64,000 nt of DNA from the NCBI GenBank assembly GCA_036245805.1, contig BTRK01000004.1, positions 42,558,907 through 42,622,906 on the forward strand. The letters are read 5' to 3'. Each line of letters opens with the position of its first letter. Positions within the stretch are counted from its first letter, which is position 1. Shown here in pieces: positions 22,126 to 33,381 of the stretch. A program made the translations under genes and the position numbers. This DNA comes from Pristionchus mayeri (Eukaryota > Nematoda > Chromadorea > Rhabditida > Neodiplogasteridae). The notes beneath the pieces were generated by a model. That model was not told the DNA's origin, ran no database searches, and saw nothing but the letters and a program-made list of their open reading frames with translations.

Positions 22126-22823
22126 AATCCAAGACTATTTGCAGCAGCTGCAGCCTCTCTCGGACCGGCTCATCCATGGCATCATCCATGGCAGACCGGC
22201 TGCTTGACGTCTCCTGAAGCGATTGAGCTTCTGCTAAGGTTGTTTCACTAAGTATTACTCAGCATGCCATAACACAAATCTATGTCTATGAAAAGCTTTC
22301 CACAAAATTCGTATATATCATCATTTCTAAACATACAAAAAAGGAAAAAAAAACATAACATATTCGTCTTACTGTTTGTACTCTTCAAATGCATCGCCAA
22401 CGATGGTTCGAATGGCATTGATAGAGAAGAACCAAGGGTGTGCTCCGGGGCGAGCACACTTGTTTCCAGAAGGACAGTGGATTTCCTGGAATTGGAAAGA
22501 GGTTCAAACATAATTAGAGTATGTGTCCATGCCTTGCAACATGAGTATTCTGCCTTAACCAACTCGAAATACGCATGTAGAGACCGCAAGTGGTATAGCC
22601 GAAATGAAGCTATTTCACCCTATCTATGCTCAAACGGTCCACTGGGGTCCAAATAAGTGCATGCTTTTGGTCGTTTGTCGATATCTTATCTCAGAATCGC
22701 GCTAGAGCTCACTAAGTACGCAAACACAAGTCAATAGAGAAAGGCAGAAAAGTGAGACCGGGAAGGGAGGGGCGGAGCTTATTCCCACCCTTTCCTCTTC
22801 AAAACACCAAAAATTTGAGCATA

Positions 22824-24101
22824 TTAGGGTGTCCCATAAGTTCTTACACTTTTTTGTTCAGAGAAACTTTAAATCGGCCGCATTAATTCTACATACCAAA
22901 TGTTAATACTATCGAATATATGAACCATTACACAATCACGAAATCCATGGAATTTGTAGCAGATGCTCCCACATGTTTTTAAGAAACGTTTATGTAAAAG
23001 ATACTATAGTGGCAAATTGACACTTTTTCCTCAACATGTTTTTCTTTCTTTACGGCTTCTTTTTAGTGCAATCTTATTTCTTTCTTCTACGTTTTGTAGT
23101 GTATGAATAGCTTAATATTAATCATGAATCTGGAAGGAATCAGCCTACAGATGTTAATCACATCACATCACATCACATCAATTTATCCAGGTCGAAGTGT
23201 TACAATTTGGGTCTGGCAAGAAATAATGATAGGGTATCATATTGTTCATTCTTCCATCGTAATAATCTTTTCTCCACGCAGGGGGCGGGGTATGGATATG
23301 CAGTTTTTGTTCTCCATAGTTCTCGATTGAGCGTGTGTCTCTCCGTTAAACGCTTCGTTGCGAAATCCTTCTTTATGACCTTCTCCCAGCTCATCTTGGG
23401 TCGTCCAGTTGGTCCATTGCCACGAGGTTTGTACTTGAGAATAGTAAAAATTGTGAATAAAATGAATTTTGAAACTTGATATCATCATCACAAAATTGAC
23501 ATCATTTGAAATTTGACATCACAAAATTGTGAAACTTGAGAATAAAATGCAACAATAAAAACAAAAAAATCTTTAAAAAAACTGAACCATTTTTTTCCAA
23601 CTTGCCAATGACATTTCATGATCAAACAAAATAATTAATATTAAATTTCCCTATAAGCTCTGCAAATTTTGCACAACGCAGCATGGAGTACCACTAAATA
23701 TATCCATGTAGCGCATATCCAAATGAGGGTTCGATTTGATCGCACAGAGAAAGTACCTAGCTTTCCCCTATGACTGTGGTCAGTATTGAACGCTAGCACT
23801 CATAAAATACAAATCAATGTCATAAGTGAAGTGCACGGAAATTATTGTAGGATCGTGTATTTTCAAAATAGTTAGTTAGTGGCACCAAATATTTTTGCAC
23901 CTTCGTTGGAAAAATAAATTTCTATGGGCCAAAAAAGTAAATTAGCTTAATATAGATGAGAGCAGCTGATGCTAATTCAATGGATAGTGGGATTGTGTAA
24001 TGGTTGTTATGTTAAATAATATTAACATTTTGGAAGCACAATGAATACGGCCGATTCTACGGTCCTTCGAAAAAAGTGTAAGAACTTATGGGACACCCTA
24101 A
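22824..24101. mobile_element. Tc1/mariner-type element without transposase
   Basis: Perfect 32-bp inverted ends begin TTAGGGTGTCCCATAAGTTC and are flanked by TA (22822-22823 and 24102-24103). Length is 1278 bp. No transposase frame or motif was found inside; a reverse-transcriptase relic occupies part of it. It lies in an intron of C-I and must have been moved in trans. Confidence 0.9.
23200..23450 (-). mobile_element. Reverse-transcriptase carboxyl-end relic
   Basis: One minus frame reads GPTGRPKMSWEKVIKKDF followed by LNRELWRTK. This matches the GRPxxxWxxxIxxD ... DRxxWR tail of RTE/L1-type reverse transcriptases. It belongs to a different family from the 12.6-kb element and is nested within the 22.8-24.1 kb transposon. 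Confidence 0.5.
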
Positions 24102-24967
24102 TAGCCTTTCCTGGTTGCGCCTCACCCCAGTGAGGCAAGACGTCAAGGCGAAGCAACCGCACTCTCTCGTACGTGCGCTGCTCTCTACACGCGCTGGGTG
24201 AGAGAGATGGACAAAGAGTAGGATCTGACTCCCCCCCTTGCACTCCGTCATCGCGCGTGTCCCTAATCGTTGAACGAAAATGACAAGCAGGAAAAGCGTC
24301 CGATTTTCGTTTTCTTTACGGAATTTGGCTGTTGTGAGATAATCGTATCGGAATATCAACATGCGCGAAGATCCAACTTTTTGCGCAAGCGATGCAGTAT
24401 TTGTGCGAGGTATCTTCGCAGCACTGGACCATCGACACGTTTTGAATAATGGGGATATCGCAACGCTTGCAATGGGAACAACGGTTGCGAAGTCTGGAAA
24501 AGTCTGGCTTCATGAAAATAACAATCATGTTTTGCGTTTTCTTGAATGCACTTACTCGCTGAACTATTTGTATCTGTCTCCTAAGATAGCTTGAACTTCC
24601 CCAGGAGCATACGTCCAAGGTTGGTTTGGGAGCAACCGAGAAGCGCAATAAAGTCCAGATGGGCAGGTAATCCACTACAATCAATATGTTTTGATCAGAC
24701 CAGCAAAGTGTTTAATCCAGAATCACTGAAGAAAAAGTGAAAAGTTAAATAATGTTTACCTCCAATTACGTATTGTTTCCCTAACATAAGGTTGAGCAAC
24801 ACTTAAACATGCAGGATCTAAAAAAATTGCATACTGGATTTCCGACTTGATCCATTATGCTTTCCCCTGCACAGACAGTGCAATAGATGTGACCAGAGCG
24901 TGTAGAACATTGAACGAATCGATCTGATGATGCGATTTGTTGCTGACAGCTTTGAAGTAGTGTTCAT

Positions 24968-25590
24968 GTCTGGAATAAATAGATAACGAAATACAAAAGG
25001 ACCTGAAAACAAACAAGAGATCAGCACTCTACTATGAGTGTGCAACTGAATATGAGAGGAATTTCGAAAAAAATCGCCCACCACGAAGATTGAAAGGGCA
25101 GTAAAAAATGCTAGTGTCTTGCCTTTCAACCTTGGAAGCGCCCATACCCACAGGCATACCTACTTGATTGTCAAAAAGGGGAACATCAGATCAATTCCAG
25201 TAAATTGTAAGTCAATATTGGACTAACAAGCAAGTTGCATGAAATGATGTATGTAATATGCAAAATCGGACATAATTAATACGCCTAAAGCGATTAAGAT
25301 AATGTTCCGAATTTCTTTATCGAGTTCTCACTTATTAAAAAATATTTATAGGTGCATGCGAGTGAAACGGTTTATTACGCTTTACCATGAACCAAAATGA
25401 ACAATCATATTTTGATATTCGATAACGAAAAACGACGGAGAATATTGTAATTATATATATTTTTAAAAAAGGTATGATGACGCACATCGAGTTCAGAAAG
25501 TATCCAGAATAAAATTGTTCTATAATTTTATCATTCGAAAAATTTAACATTTCCATTTAGCAATTTACCTTTTTTAGATGAATTTTTATG
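24968..25590. other. Intergenic stretch
   Basis: No exon or repeat recognised between C-I and C-II. Confidence 0.35.
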
Positions 25591-25595
25591 AATCA

Positions 25596-26300
25596 AGCAG
25601 CAGGCGCGACTCCGAGACTATTCACAACAGCTGCAGCCTCTCTCGGACCCATCCATGGTAGTCCGGCTTCTTGACGCTTCCTGCAGTGAATACCGTAATC
25701 GATTTCTTTGGTCGGATTATGTAATAAAGTGAACGAAGACTCACTTTTTGTACTCTTCAAAGTCTTCGCCAACGATTCTTTGAATATCCCCGAGGAAGAA
25801 CAAACACGGCTCGCTTCCAGGGCTGCCACATGCATGTCAAGAGGGACAACGAATTTCCTGAATTTGGACATCAAAAATAGTTTATGCAAATTAATGATTG
25901 AAATAGGCACCGGGTTCGAGGCTTGCTCCATGATGCTCCGTTTAGTGCAATCGATACAATACTTATGCGAGGCTTCGGCAGTGCATTGCACCATCCGAGT
26001 ATTATGAGGTATTTGCACGTCACACTTCTGGCACCGAAGGATGCTTTCGCGAATTCTGGAAGTAGAATACCTATTGGATACGACAAAGTGATCTTTGAGT
26101 ATCGTATCACATGTCGTTCTCCCGTATGCAATTGAGTTCTGTGTATGGAAACATAACATCATTTTGTGAACTTACTTTATCAATTCTTCGAATTTGCTTC
26201 CCAAGATTATCCGAATCTCTCATCGCGAACGCCCAAGGCTTGTTTGTGCTTGGATGCAGGCAACTGTCGCCAGAGGGACAGAATATAAACTGGAATCAAT
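25596..26300 (-). pseudogene. C-II: tandem RING-like pseudogene
   Basis: The exon equivalent to exon 2 (about 26170-26285) has CPSGDSCLHP and then shifts frame before EIRIILGSKFEEL. The exon 3 equivalent (about 25915-26060) is good: RCQKCDVQI, MVQCTAEASHKYCIDC, TKRSIMEQASNP. The exon 4 equivalent (about 25735-25850) has CPS followed by TGA where paralogs have Gly, then GDIQRIVGEDFEEYK. The last exon (about 25596-25690) ends LPWMGPREAAA...APAA. Exon 1 was not found. The family encodes RING-like proteins; this copy is dead. Confidence 0.7.
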
Positions 26301-26990
26301 GACATAATTAAATATGATCTCATCCTGCAGGATACTTCCAGTCACATGATCTCATGTTGAGTACAAATTCAGCGCCGCCACGGGACATGCCGCATTTGCA
26401 AGTGATAGATGGCACACATCGGCGATTACTGTAGTTGCTGATCTTAACATACAAAAGTGTGACAAAAGAAACTTAATCTGACTTATGAATCTGGATTAAG
26501 GTAGTTACTGCGGTACTGTATTACCTATTTGATATGACAGCTTTTCTTAATCAAATCATGTCTTACACTCCATTTTTAGTTTTTTTAACAATGTCATCAA
26601 TGCCGTTAGTAGAGAGTGAACCTCAAGATCGCCTGGTAACAACAAAATACGAAAATGTAGGTGAGCACATTCTGGTAACAATGAAACAACTCCCGAGGTG
26701 CGAGGTCAAATCTCCAGCAGAGGAACCGCTTGCGATTTTGTCCGCCCTCCCCCGTCAATAAACAATGACATCCTCGAATGATAGAAGAAACAGTACAACA
26801 TCATTTAATGATTAGGCGATAATCGTTGCATAAATTTAACAACACCGTTGGAATATTTATGTTACAACTGTAAAGTCTTCAAAAATAACAAGAAAGAATC
26901 AGGACAATGTACATTCAATAAAATTGCGATCTTTAGTTGGCAATGCGAAATTTATAGAAATAAACTAGTTGTCATCGTCTAAGAAATACA
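26301..26990. other. Intergenic stretch with foldback fragment
   Basis: 26600-26745 is a degenerate single arm related to FB2 (GTAGAGAGTGAACCTCAAGA; CTTGCGATTTTGTCCGCCCTC). The GGCGATTACTGTAGTTG at 26412 resembles the far-upstream part of the A4/A5 promoters. Confidence 0.5.
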
Positions 26991-27273
26991 TTATGATTCT
27001 CAAATGTGATCGCTCTCATTTGCTTCTCCCGATAGAAAAATGCAGTCATTTTCGACCATTTCTTAGGCAATTGACTGCCAGAAATCATTGGGGAGGTCGA
27101 ACACTTTTCCAGGCGGTAGAGGGGTGAAATGCCGTCTCTGGATCAGGTAACATTCGGAAACAAGTTTAGCAATTTTTAGTAAATATTCTCCTGAAAAGTT
27201 AAAATATTGTGCTTTGAACAAGACTGTACTTAGCATTATATACTGTAAATATCAAATACTCAATGATATACAA

Positions 27274-27390
27274 CTTTAAAGAAGGTGTAACACGAATAAG
27301 AGATGAGAAGGTAATGCAATCTGATGAGCGTGATAGGTAGCTTAGGCTTAGGCGTACAATTTATTTTTCGTGTTACTCCTTCTTTAAATA
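27274..27390. mobile_element. Small MITE with TTTAAAGAAGG ends
   Basis: TTTAAAGAAGGTGTAACACG and its inverted partner CGTGTTACTCCTTCTTTAAA enclose about 75 bp. The ends resemble those of the TTAA-flanked MITEs at 20526 and 56186. Confidence 0.7.
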
Positions 27391-27779
27391 ATGTGCTATG
27401 TTGCAGAATATTTTGACTGTCCCATCAATAGAAATAATAGTGAACCACTGACGAATGAATTCAGTTGAACAAAGTTCAGCATTTAATTGAATGCATGAGA
27501 CCGAACATTTCTGAAGAATTTGCATTGTGAAATATCTGAATATATACTGATTTTTGTTAATTCAAATATGCATCACCTTTGCTCAGTCTTCTTCCAACTT
27601 GATAAATCTTGAAATCCAGTACTTCCCGAAATCGAAAGATCGATCGACAAATATCAAGATAAATATCATCATACACAGTGCTTTCATTGATTTTCCATGA
27701 GCGTGAAATTCGCACACACTAAAATGTATTGGACTAATTGAATGTTTCATAATTAAATCAATGCTTCAAATGAATTGAT

Positions 27780-29843
27780 TTAAAACGTTGTCTCCGAAAG
27801 AGCGGAGGAGGGGGTGGCACAATCGTTCAAAATCATCTCCTGGCGTTCAAACTTTGTGGTTAGAGTACCTATGGGTGGGACACACTTCAGCCGGAAATTT
27901 GACCCTAAAAGTTGATCTTTGAACTTTCAGATCGAAAATTTTCAAAACTATTTTAGCCCCGCATGCTATACATCATTCGAAAGATCATGAAAAGTTATGT
28001 CAGAATCCAAAGTTTCGTGACCGTACTCCTTCAACTTTTCGAAAAATCTTGTCTTTTTGCTCAATCAAACCTTTCACCACATTTCAATCAACTCTTGCCC
28101 TTGAAAACTTGGGGTGAAATTGGATGCAAAATTCAGATAACCATACCAGATTACGATCCGAGGTTGATTGCACCTGCTACATTAGAAAAGCTAGCACGCA
28201 ATCGCCCGACGCGGGTTCGATTCCGCCTGCCCACATGAACTTTTGCCGATTTTTTTTGCTTGTAAAGCATTTTTTGTTAACATATTATTATGTTGTATGC
28301 ATGAATGTGGTATATATTTGTAATTGGGAAGGTCTAACACTGAAAATTCAATTTATTTATTAGCGTTATATGGCAATAAAGGTCAATAAATACAGTACAG
28401 ATACAATACAGGATAATAAAGTATATTACACTAGTTATCAGTCGTTATGCATCTTAATAGTTATCACACATCACATTATTTACCAATCGCATATCGGCGT
28501 GCTCTGTTCAGAGTGGTCTGAACTGAGGAAATAGAGAGTTGATCTGTTCCAGAGTCCTGAATTTCCACGGGAATACCGTACAGCTTGCTGTTCTGTGAAG
28601 GCCATGAAGAAGAAGGAGGGATTGCGAGAATGATTCAGAGGATGCCGAGGATGAAGAAATAAGAGTTCGACATTGACGAATCAGTGTTCGATGACGAAGA
28701 ATTCAAGAGCGACGCCGATCGAATTGAAGAAGCAGTCATGAACAATATTGACGAGATTTTCAACATGCAGTTGCCAATGGAAATAATGGAGGAGGAACAG
28801 ACAGAACCAACAAAAAAGATCACGCGTGGAGATCACGCCGGAGAAAGAGATACTCGGAATCCCTCCTCAAGAGCAGACAACGATGGAATCATTCGGGGTC
28901 TCGCTGTGGAGCAGAAACCGGATGATGATGCTTCTGAAGTGATAAGGCTGAGCAAGCTGTACGGTATTCACTCCGGAACATTCGCCATATCATCGGACAT
29001 TTCGAGTCAAAGCAAAGCGCTCGGTATTCCCGTGGAAATTCAGGACTCTGGAACAGATCAACTCTCTATTTCCTCAGTTCAGACCACTCTGAACAGAGCA
29101 CGCCGATATGCGATTGGTAAATAATGTGATGTGTGATAACTATTAAAATGCATAACGACTGATAACTAGTGTAATATACTTTATTACCCTGTATTGTATC
29201 TGTACGGTATTTATTGACCTTTATGCCATATAACGCTAATAAATAAATTGAATTTTCAGTGTTAGACCTTCCCAATTACAAATATATACCGCATTCATAC
29301 ATGCAACATAATAATGTGTTAACAAAAAATGCTTTACAAGCAAAACAAATCGGCAAAAGTTCGTGTGGGCAGGCGGAATCGAACCCGCGTCGGGCGATTG
29401 CATGCTAGCTTTTCGAATGTAGCAAGTGCAATCAACCTCGGATCGTAATATGGTATGGTTATCTGAATTTTGCATCCAATTTCACCCCTAGAGCCAAGTT
29501 TTCAAGAGCAAGAGTTGATTGAAATGTGGTGAAAGATTTGATTGAGCAAAAAAAATGCAAAATTTTCACATTTTTATAGATTTATCGAACAGTTGAAGGA
29601 GTACGGTCACGAAACTTTGGATTCTGACATAACTTTCATGGTCTTTCGAATGATGTATAGCTTGCGGGGATAAAATAAGTTTGAAAATTTTCGATCTGAA
29701 AGTTTTTAGGGTCAAATTTCCGGCTGAAGTATGTCCCATCCATAGGTACTCTAACCACAAAGTTTGAGCGCCAGGAGATGACTTTGAACGATTGTGCCAC
29801 TCCCCCTCCGATATCTGACGTGCTTACGGAGACAGCGTTTTAA
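27780..29843. mobile_element. Foldback element FB3, TTAA-bounded, with internal ORF
   Basis: The ends TTAAAACGTTGTCTCCG and CGGAGACAGCGTTTTAA are flanked by TTAA. The arms are each about 810-880 bp, inverted and roughly 90 percent alike, around a loop of about 360 bp. Each arm has a tRNA-like segment with the B box GGTTCGATTCC (28205 and, inverted, 29385). The left arm lacks about 67 bp present in the right arm, between two GGTATTC copies. It interrupts gene B1. A related solo arm lies at 33750-33986. Confidence 0.9.
28738..29124 (+). CDS. Acidic ORF inside foldback FB3
   Basis: Open from the ATG at 28738 (128 aa); the frame is open further up to a TAA at about 28654 but without an ATG. It is acidic at the start (NNIDEIFNMQLPMEIMEEEQ) and Ser-rich later, with no known domain. 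It runs from the loop into the right arm, so the antisense of its end is present in the left arm. It could be captured exon material or chance coding. Confidence 0.3.
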   Translation: MNNIDEIFNMQLPMEIMEEEQTEPTKKITRGDHAGERDTRNPSSRADNDGIIRGLAVEQKPDDDASEVIRLSKLYGIHSGTFAISSDISSQSKALGIPVEIQDSGTDQLSISSVQTTLNRARRYAIGK

Positions 29844-30386
29844 CCTGATCCGGATGATGCACGATTTGCTCATCTTGCCAGACTCCCTCCCAGTTGACCA
29901 TATTACCGAAGTTTTCAGCTTTACTTTTAAATTCGAGATAGAGTAGATGATCATTTAACGTCCATTCGGATATAGAACAGCCATCAAGTACGGGGAACTT
30001 CTTTCGACTAGTCTGATATTCATTCACAAGCACATTCCACTTTCGAGAAATCTGAGTGAATGTTAGTGTTTGATAGGAGGGGTTATCTGTTCGATCATAT
30101 TGAATTATATCATTGAAAACAAATTTTCGAAATTTGCAAACCTCACTCATAGATCTCATATAATAGCCTTCAAGGCGAATGATTTTTCTGATAATGTCAT
30201 TCGGAATATTTACTAGATTGAGTGTGGAATCAAAACCAGGATTTTGCGCCTTCGCTTTTTCAGCTCGACTCACTTTGCAGCCCTTATCGAAATGCACCTG
30301 TAATAAATATAATACGAAAATATAATACACTGATATATATATTACGCAGATTCAAAACATAAGACGCAGAAGGACGAGAAAAATTG

Positions 30387-30420
30387 ACGGCGCGAAAACA
30401 GTACCCAATTACTTTGGCGT
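30387..30420. promoter_or_regulatory. CCAAT-type block upstream of B1
   Basis: GGCGCGAAAACAGTACCCAA followed by TTACTTTGGCG is a diverged copy of the block at 18965. It lies about 85 bp upstream of B1 exon 1 on the minus strand. Confidence 0.45.
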
Positions 30421-30571
30421 TCAGTACGTACAGAGATTAGAGGTTAAAACATATTGAACAGTTTAGAGGGGAAAACAGGGAAAATTTCAGATTCTATTTT
30501 AATTCAGCGCCAAATAAATTATTTTAGCATATTGCGACCGCAAGATTAGAACGTTGAAAGACGCTAACATC

Positions 30572-30660
30572 TGACGCCTCGCACACTGTACCCAATCAAA
30601 TTGGATTACTGTTAGTTTCTGCTGGTTGTAGGGACGCGACACTATTGCCCGCTTGTTCTT
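30572..30660. promoter_or_regulatory. CCAAT block plus family-A element upstream of A9
   Basis: GACGCCTCGCACACTGTACC and CCAATCAAATTGG (30591-30603) are followed at 30625 by GTTGTAGGGACGCGACACTA. The two promoter motifs seen separately elsewhere occur together here, between divergent B1 and A9. Confidence 0.55.
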
Positions 30661-30761
30661 TGCAGTGTCGTGTTATTATGTAGTTGTATGTGTGTTACCG
30701 TTATAAAAATTATTATTTCATTATTATTACTATTATGATTTTGTCACAGATTGCGGTGGAT

Positions 30762-31970
30762 ATGGATATCGCCTTCCAGTCTTTCTGATCCCTTTATCGT
30801 CAAGTTGTGCATATTCTTGAATGTTGAATCTCGTACACCTCTCTCTCGATAATTGTTCGATACTTATTTCGCTATTTATATATCTAAATATTAATTGCAA
30901 ACTTTTTGCAGACCAACAACTTATCAAAAAAACTCATAGAAAGTTCAATCACAAAACGTAAAATTGTGTTCGACGGAATATTCATATTGCAGGTAAGACA
31001 TGCAAACACAATATTGAATCGTTTTTTTCCAGAACCAATACGGGATTACAATCAAATGTTTTATCAAAAAACCTATTCGCCGCTTTATTTGGACAGCACG
31101 GTTTAATGCATCACTTGATGAATTTGACAGCCATCAATATTTTTCAAAATCTGTTTACGCAAACTCCAAAAAGTACAACGTAAGTATCATACAATTATTT
31201 CGAAAACCCGGGATGAAACGTTATTTTTTTAGTCACTGAGAGCTGCGCGCGGATTCCAAGAGAACTTGATAGACTTCGTAGCGTTAATCACCAAAGGAGA
31301 TCGATTCAAGAAACTCGAATTTGACAATGTCGAATTTGGGATAATGGACAAATGCACCAACATATTTGAAGGGAAGTTCTCACATGCTGTCACTTTCAAG
31401 TTAGAGCAGTTTGAAAATGATCTCGAATTGTAAGTTATCGGATACATAATTCAATGAAAATATTACTTATTCTAGCAAACCAGTACTGGAATTTATTAGA
31501 CAAATTACAACGAACAGAGTTGAATTTCACTTGAATTTCGAGGAATACCGACTAAAGTATTTTGACTATATCAATGTCATTGACTATATCAATGACTATA
31601 TCAATATATCAATTGGAAGTTGCTGAAAATTCGAAAGTGATTTATGTGTATTTTGGCAGTGCAGCTGGGTTAAACATCGATGTGTCAATCATTGGAGAAA
31701 TACTGAACAGAAAATGCAAAAAGTTATACATCCACTGCTTTGTTTCTCTTAAAGACGTAGAGAACATTGTTCAGGTTGGTTTTTAATGCGTTTTAACACT
31801 GCAATTACGAATTACTCATTGGCGTGATGTTCTTACAGGTCTTTCAAACCTTGGATAAGAAAGTTTCTTTCTCTGCACATAGTAGTGAAGTTTCCATGAA
31901 TTTTCATATCGGAAACCTTAAAATTCGAAGGCATCGCAACCGTTTCACAATCAAACACACAGACATTTAG
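30762..31970 (+). pseudogene. A9: family-A F-box-like pseudogene
   Basis: Exons match A8: 30762-30857 (exon 1), 30912-30992, 31033-31179, 31233-31429, 31476-31774 and 31839-31970. Exon 1 has a 2-base loss that shifts LSDPFIVKLCIFL out of frame, and no donor remains. The fused exon 5/6 is 31 bp longer than in A8 because of repeated GACTATATCAAT units, which shift the frame to a TGA. Exons 2-4 and the last exon are still open (GDRFKKLEFDNVEF; end IKHTDI), so decay is recent. Confidence 0.8.
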
Positions 31971-32169
31971 TGAAAACATTAATTTTTAAAGATTTCACTG
32001 TTAACATATTTCAATTGCGGACACAAAAATAATGTTCGAATCATGTTTTCCACCCCACTTCTTCCTGTAGTGATACAGCGGATTTTTTAAAAATTTTAAT
32101 TGGTTAATCATATTTGTAATGCATAAAACTTAACGATTTATTGTAAACTATTAATAACAGGTAGCTTAA

Positions 32170-32470
32170 CGACTAGCACAAACGCTTGACCTCGACTGAT
32201 CTCAATAATTGGTTCTCTCATGGCTCGTATGAGTGGCAAATGTGTCGCTACGACGGAATTGACGTCCACACACGTAATAGGGAAACTGAAAACACATTAT
32301 TGAATGTAAGACAAACACAAAATACCGCCATCGGTACATGCATGTGTTGGTGACGACTCAGGGTATATGCTCGGTAGAAGTTTAACATGCGAATGGAACT
32401 TGTGGAGCTCATCTTGGTCCAAGACTTCTGCTGGCCATCGGGCATCACTTGGAACAACTATTTGAATTTC
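32170..32470 (-). pseudogene. C2H2 zinc-finger gene relic ZF2
   Basis: Minus-strand pieces YTLSRHQHMH (about 32350) and VCGRQFRRSDTFATH (about 32250) match the second and third pieces of ZF1 at 21.0-21.4 kb. The first Cys of the last finger is lost. The place downstream of A9 mirrors ZF1 downstream of A8. Confidence 0.45.
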
Positions 32471-32699
32471 GCAAGAAACAGACGATTAGAAAAGCAAATT
32501 TTATTTAAAGGGATCTAAAAAATATGTAAGCATTAAGACTCAAATTAGATCCATCGCATTTTTGTATTATCCAACTTTATGAAGGCACTTATATGGGTGT
32601 TCCATCGTTATCAGTAGGGAATTCGAAGCGCACCCCTGTCCTCTCGTGCACCCTAGTGTTTATTGCGAAATTATTCTCGATCTCAAACATAATGCGCGT

Positions 32700-33380
32700 T
32701 GCGGCTTTCTAGACCACCTCGCTGTCCTTTATAATTTGTTTTTATAAACCTGAAGAATTGTGAAAAATGATTTGAAAAATATTAACTATGAGAAAATAGA
32801 GATAGAAATGTGTTATTTCTAGTTGAGTTCGGTAAACGAGACGGCCCGAAACCACGGGGCCCCGTGAACGAGGAATGAGAGGGAGAGAGGCCCGATAACG
32901 ACTAGCGAAAAATGAGAAAGGCCCGAAGAAGACCTGCTCTAATGCGCCCTTTTACATATTGTAGTTCCGAGTTGATGAAAATAATGAGAAAGCATTGCAA
33001 TAGATCGCGAAAACGTGCTTTCTCATCATTTTCATTCATTACGCTCTTCCCAATCGGTTGCTCGTGGGAATGCACCTGGTTCTTCTCCTTCCCTTGTCAG
33101 GTATGCTGCTTTTTTTTCTATCAAATAAGTCAGAAAACGCATTTTTCGTGATAGTTCACTATAACATTTTCATATTTTTTTCAAAAAGAAAATTGGAATT
33201 TCAACACATGTTTGAAAAAAAATATGACGTATTTTGATGCGGTCAAATTTCGAAATTTCGATGTCCCAGTTCACCAAAATTCAATCTGAAAGTGTTTGTT
33301 TTTTTCTGAAAGTATTTTCGAAATACTGCATGACATTTCGCAGGAATAATTTCAAATGCTGAGCTATTATCGATCGCAAC
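32700..33380. other. Intergenic stretch
   Basis: GC-rich ACGGCCCGAAACCACGGGG and GAGGCCCGATAACG blocks at 32840-32900 resemble 37280-37345 in inverted order. No gene is seen. Confidence 0.4.
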
Positions 33381-33381
33381 G

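Larger units (their letters stand above)
22130..24967 (-). pseudogene. C-I: tandem RING-like gene, split by a transposon
   Basis: Five exons correspond to those of the intact gene at 48.9-50.0 kb. Exon 1 (24835-24967) is 5 bp shorter than its paralog, so the frame shifts; the other frame retains FVQCSTRSGHIYCTVC. Exon 2 (about 24575-24670) has TCPSGLYC and PWTYAPGEVQAILGD. Exon 3 (about 24370-24520) has CKRCDIPI and SHKYCIACAK. Exon 4 (about 22376-22490) has HCPSGNKCARPG and IRTIVGDAFEEY. Exon 5 (about 22130-22212) has RRQAAGLPWM and then a duplicated ATGGATGATGCC that shifts the end. A 1.28-kb transposon lies between exons 3 and 4. The protein would have carried two RING-like zinc modules, as in E3 ubiquitin ligases. 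Confidence 0.65.
26994..30303 (-). pseudogene. B1: F-box family-B gene broken by foldback FB3
   Basis: Exon 1 (30142-30303) encodes KGCKVSR and NIPNDIIRKIIRLEGYYMRS; exon 2 (from 30051 down to the FB3 border at 29844) continues ISRKWNVLVNEY. Together they form a clear F-box, the Skp1-binding domain of SCF ligases. FB3 (27780-29843) cuts the gene there. On its far side are exon 3 (from 27718 downward) and the last exon (about 26994-27190) with LLKIAKLVSECY and PPGKVFDLPNDFW. The last exon has a TAA and frame breaks. A TTAA-type MITE lies in the preceding intron (27274-27390). Divergent from A9. Confidence 0.75.

Noticed and set aside
23158..23182. CACAT tandem run as a CRISPR-like or regulatory array
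   Set aside because: It is a 5-bp microsatellite of a few units in a eukaryotic genome; there are no spacers.
26534..26761. 75-aa ORF with a signal-peptide-like start
   Set aside because: The DNA is a degenerate arm of the FB2 foldback family, and the frame has no splice or promoter context.
29236..29475. 79-aa ORF repeated on both strands (28124 and 29236)
   Set aside because: It lies in the inverted arms of FB3 over the tRNA-like segment, so the duplicate ORFs reflect the palindrome.
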